Source of the DNA: Flavobacterium urumqiense
GTDB taxonomy: Bacteria > Bacteroidota > Bacteroidia > Flavobacteriales > Flavobacteriaceae
Assembly (NCBI RefSeq): GCF_900108015.1
Contig: NZ_FNVP01000003.1
Coordinates: 130,162-194,161, forward strand
DNA length: 64,000 nt
Direction of reading: 5' to 3'
The notes under the pieces are model-generated. The model made no database searches. It saw only the letters and a list, made by a program, of their open reading frames with translations, and was not told where the DNA came from. The stretch's first letter is position 1; each line of letters starts with the position of its first letter. The position numbers and the translations under genes were made by a program. Below are positions 61,468-64,000 of the stretch, in pieces.

Positions 61468-62700
61468 TTATTTTTTTTTTGTTTCTACACTCACACCAAG
61501 ATCAGAAAATAATCCTTTAATCACCGCCTCAATTAGCTCAGAATCAAGGTCACTATCAAAATAAATTGCATCGAACAGAGTGAAATAATATTTAGATTTT
61601 ACCGGTATAATGAAATTAAATATTGAAGCTTCCATATTCTGCAATTGAGCAGCGAGTGATATTTTATTTTTTTTAATTTTGGATAATTCATCCCATACTA
61701 AAGGGTATAACTCTTTAAATTTTATATTAAAATTGCTCTTTTTGTCGAATCCAAAAAATATTTTTCGATATACCATCACCTTTATGTCATCACGCTGTTT
61801 ATTGTCGAGATAGAGACCATCTATTCCGTCAAATTTTTCATAGAAAATACCATCTTCACAGTCTTTTTGATAATTTACATCGCACTTAAGGTTGTTTTTT
61901 TTCAAAAAAGCTACCAATATTAGTGGTTGGCAGTTGGTTACGTCGATGTTGTACAATTTTATGTTCAAGTGCTTGCGTGATACGCGTGATACATTAGAAA
62001 ATGAGTGATAAATACGGTCTACTTTTGTTCCGGTTTTAATAAATCTTTTTCTTTTTGTATAAAATATTCTGGATATTCGGCATTTTAATTTATTGAATGT
62101 TGACTTACCAGCTTGGTAATAATCAACTTCAGCCTGTATAGCTGCCAATACATCAATTTCTAATTTGTTAATTGTGTTTACATATCGCTTATCTATTTTT
62201 TTAACCTCATTTTTAACCGCATGTGAGGTTCGAAGTGGTTCTAGAATTAAAATACCTAGCTCTTTATTAGTTAAATAGCTGTTATGTACGCGATAAAGTT
62301 TTGCTATGGCCGGTTTATCTTTTGTTGCTAAATGTGGTGCAGTGTAAAATGACCCATCTGCATGGGGTACATTGCTAATTATGTCTAGATCCTTTAATAT
62401 TTGCATGTATTTAACGACGTGGTCACTGAAGAAAGACAGCAGGTTTTTTTGTGAAATTATCATTGTGGTTTTTCCGTGGTTGTCTTGGATTTCACCATCA
62501 ATATAATGTAGAAAATTTAAAATATTTATGGTTGCTAATTTTCGATTGATTGGTAATTCTATATTAGCAAGTTGTTTGATTATATAGATATTGACGATGA
62601 AGCAATATTTGGAAAATTTAATTTCTTTTAAAGTTTTTTTGTCTACGTGGTCAAATATTGATTTCGTTGCGTTCGGTTGAAATGGGATTACATTGTACAT
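61468..62700 (-). CDS. Putative replication protein of the element
   Basis: 410 residues, no signal peptide. The block VDRIYHSFSNVSRVSRKHLN followed by YNIDVTNCQPLILVAFL matches a pattern I know from Bacteroidota mobile elements (R-x-x-x-x-F-x-N, then D-x-x-N-x-Q-P), where the Asp resembles a polymerase-palm metal ligand. A second acidic site, LFDAIYFDSDLD near the C-terminus, would complete it. The N-terminal part is helical (HTH-like). Replication or primase-polymerase function is inferred. The AT-rich noncoding region upstream could be an origin. Confidence 0.5.
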   Translation of the reverse strand: MYNVIPFQPNATKSIFDHVDKKTLKEIKFSKYCFIVNIYIIKQLANIELPINRKLATINILNFLHYIDGEIQDNHGKTTMIISQKNLLSFFSDHVVKYMQILKDLDIISNVPHADGSFYTAPHLATKDKPAIAKLYRVHNSYLTNKELGILILEPLRTSHAVKNEVKKIDKRYVNTINKLEIDVLAAIQAEVDYYQAGKSTFNKLKCRISRIFYTKRKRFIKTGTKVDRIYHSFSNVSRVSRKHLNIKLYNIDVTNCQPLILVAFLKKNNLKCDVNYQKDCEDGIFYEKFDGIDGLYLDNKQRDDIKVMVYRKIFFGFDKKSNFNIKFKELYPLVWDELSKIKKNKISLAAQLQNMEASIFNFIIPVKSKYYFTLFDAIYFDSDLDSELIEAVIKGLFSDLGVSVETKKK

Positions 62701-63440
62701 TATTCTGGATTATTTTTTTTGTTTCTGTTTTTTTTTTAGAGGTCCAGAAGCCAAGGGTAATTAATTCTTGGCAACCTCTGTATCAGTTATATCCAAATTC
62801 TTTGAAAAAGTTTAAATAATAATTCTATAGTCTATATATTAACTTTTATAATCGCTTTTTATCGAGGTGGATGTTTTAATGTTTTGTACAAAATCCCTCG
62901 GCCTATGGGTGGCCGCGGCTTACTAAATTTATAGGAAGTTTACCAGTATCGGTGAAAAAAGTGACCTCTGGGAAGTATTGATATCAAAGGGCTGCCTAGG
63001 ATTTGTGTAAAAAACCGCGACTAATAGTATCATTTCCTTAATTATACTTGTTCTATGCTAATCTATTCCTGTCTATTCCTAAATATAAATAACCTTTGAA
63101 TCATTAATTATATAAATAATTTAAATATTATATAGACAAATATTTATTTTATAATTACCTATTTAGCTTCATAGACTACTTCCACTAATTCACTCACCAT
63201 TAAAATCGAAGCACCCCCGCCAACCGGGGGGCGTTACCTACGGTAGTCCACTTAAATCCACCTTACATACTAATTCAACCCTAAATTAAGTAGTTCATTT
63301 GCACGCCAAGTTATTACTTACATCTAATACCCTGAAGATTTACACATTGAAATTATTATTTTTATTCGAAATGTGGAAACCCGTAAAGTAATGTGAATGG
63401 GAAAGATGAGATTTGGTTTTTTGAATAAATATTATCTCAT
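62701..63440. other. Noncoding stretch with GC-rich hairpins, possible origin or structured RNA
   Basis: About 740 bp without a gene. Against an AT-rich background there are compact foldable islands: CGGCC/GGCCG (62899-62903, 62911-62915), TTTACC/GGTGAA near 62940 and a perfect CCCCCG/CGGGGG hairpin (63214-63219, 63225-63230). It lies between the divergent replication-like gene and the XRE regulator. Confidence 0.45.
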
Positions 63441-63443
63441 ATT

Positions 63444-63474
63444 TTGTTATATGCAATAGAATATCCTACTTTTA
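63444..63474 (+). promoter_or_regulatory. Promoter of the XRE regulator and BrxA-like gene
   Basis: TTG (63444-63446), 20 bp, TACTTTTA (63467-63474), 18 bp before ATG 63493, so the transcript is nearly leaderless. Confidence 0.6.
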
Positions 63475-63492
63475 AAGCTTAAACCTTTTCAA

Positions 63493-63696
63493 ATGAACAG
63501 AATCAAATTGGAATTAGAGAAAAAAGGATTGACGCAGACTTGGTTAGCCGAAAAATTGGGTAAAAGTTATAACATGGTGAATTCTTATGCTCAAAATAGA
63601 AGACAGCCAAGCATTGAACAACTATTCAAGATTGCATTTTTATTAAATGTGGAAGCAAAAGATCTTTTAGAGGACAATAATAGAATTCTAAATTAG
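63493..63696 (+). CDS. XRE-family helix-turn-helix regulator
   Basis: 67 residues, the whole length being one Cro/C1-type HTH: LEKKGLTQTWLAEKLGKSYNMVNSYAQNRRQPSIEQLFKIAFLL, ending DLLEDN. Small proteins like this control restriction-modification and phage-defence operons by autoregulation. Its TAG stop is immediately followed by the ATG of the BrxA-like gene, so they form one operon. Confidence 0.92.
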   Translation: MNRIKLELEKKGLTQTWLAEKLGKSYNMVNSYAQNRRQPSIEQLFKIAFLLNVEAKDLLEDNNRILN

Positions 63697-64000
63697 ATGG
63701 TAGACGATAAAATAAAATACAGCACGGCATTTACTGCCGGGGCATTATTACTTAGAGAGACGGAAGCTTTTGTTGCTGAAATAAAAGACTATGATGCTTT
63801 TCTAGATGGTAGTGAAAACATTGATTTTTCGGTAATTCCGGTAAATGCGGAAAGTTCAAAAAAACGATTAAAACATGAAATTGAAAAACGACTTTTCGCC
63901 ATTAATAATGGAAATCTGTTGAATCAGTTTTTGACATCGGATAAAAGCGGTAAGAACACGATTCTTTTTTATGGGATCTGCAAATGTTATCCAATAATTA
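63697..64000 (+). CDS. brxA: DUF1819/BrxA-like protein, first gene of a probable BREX system (3' end outside window)
   Basis: The first 101 codons are open to the window edge. KYSTAFTAGALLLRETEAFVAE at the start, then SSKKRLKHEIEKRLFAINNGNLLNQFL and ILFYGICKCYPII, follow the pattern of DUF1819 (BrxA): a T-x-G-x-L-L-x-R-E opening, a K-R-x-x-x-E-I-x-x-R-L block, and a final K-x-Y-x-I. BrxA is a DNA-binding component usually first in BREX anti-phage loci, followed by brxB (DUF1788), brxC, pglX and pglZ. The assignment rests on these motifs; the rest of the locus is not visible. Confidence 0.75.
   Translation, partial: MVDDKIKYSTAFTAGALLLRETEAFVAEIKDYDAFLDGSENIDFSVIPVNAESSKKRLKHEIEKRLFAINNGNLLNQFLTSDKSGKNTILFYGICKCYPII

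Larger units (their letters stand above)
56796..64000. mobile_element. Integrated element with serine recombinase and probable BREX cargo (right end outside window)
   Basis: The left border lies between the TIGR02757 remnant (ends near 56784-56800) and the recombinase stop at 56812. Inside are a large serine recombinase, phage-like repeat proteins, a GIY-YIG protein, a putative replication protein, an XRE regulator and a BrxA-like gene. Dense short hypotheticals and decayed genes set it apart from the housekeeping region to the left. The border is placed by gene truncation; the core att sequence cannot be fixed without the other end. Confidence 0.75.

Noticed and set aside
1..64000. tRNA or rRNA genes
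   Set aside because: No cloverleaf with a GTTCRA T-arm or rRNA-like GC-rich block was recognised in the gaps inspected by eye; a tRNAscan run would settle it.

Overview
The window reads as chromosomal DNA of a member of the Bacteroidota, very probably a Flavobacterium or close relative. The DNA is AT-rich, Shine-Dalgarno sequences are scarce, and several promoters match the Bacteroidota consensus (TTG, 20-21 bp, TAnnTTTG). The gene families point the same way: DUF3810 metalloprotease, carboxypeptidase-regulatory-domain protein, alpha-oxoamine synthase of the serine palmitoyltransferase type, BatA/vWA protein, YaiO barrel, DHCW cupin and TIGR02757.

Layout. 1-10.5 kb: type III polyketide synthase (cut by the window edge), DUF3810 protein, a small/heme-membrane/porin operon, PepD dipeptidase, a cupin pseudogene, a DEAD-box helicase with an Arg/Gly tail, and RdgB. 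10.5-13.1 kb: no protein genes, but a tandem array of eight about 135-nt units. Each has a TAnnTTTG-like -7 box, a foldable body and, in the well kept copies, a GGAGGYC-type intrinsic terminator. I read this as an array of small RNA genes and it is the main find. 13.2-24 kb: hybrid sensor kinase, LOTUS-NYN, GDYXXLXY and DUF2157 genes, the oxoamine synthase and lipid/envelope genes. 24-34.6 kb: YfhO, a decayed nucleotidyltransferase cassette, a glycosyltransferase and a flippase, UvrA, and the fused remains of a polysaccharide-utilisation locus (regulator plus GH16). 34.7-47.1 kb: ECF sigma factor with tandem promoters, endonuclease III without its Fe-S cysteines, Bcp, a metallo-beta-lactamase-fold hydrolase, a dihydroorotase-like protein lacking its HxH motif, a BatA/vWA protein, a lactonase and a second DEAD helicase. 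47.2-55.7 kb: one leftward operon (response regulator, HEAT protein, processive GT2, LtaS-like phosphotransferase with TPRs, methyltransferase pseudogene, phosphatase, TPR-YaiO barrel) that looks like a surface-glycan system.

56.5-64 kb: an integrated element. A large serine recombinase, frameshifted near its C-terminus, abuts the truncated 3' part of a TIGR02757 gene, so this is probably the attachment site. Behind it lie phage/plasmid-like genes (repeat protein, GIY-YIG, a putative replication protein), a structured noncoding stretch, and an XRE regulator directly followed by a DUF1819/BrxA-like gene. The window therefore seems to end just inside a BREX anti-phage locus.

Several genes are clearly dead (cupin, nucleotidyltransferase, regulator/GH16, PmtA-like methyltransferase, repeat protein, probably the recombinase), so the accessory content is in flux. 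All family assignments rest on reading motifs by eye; no database search was run.
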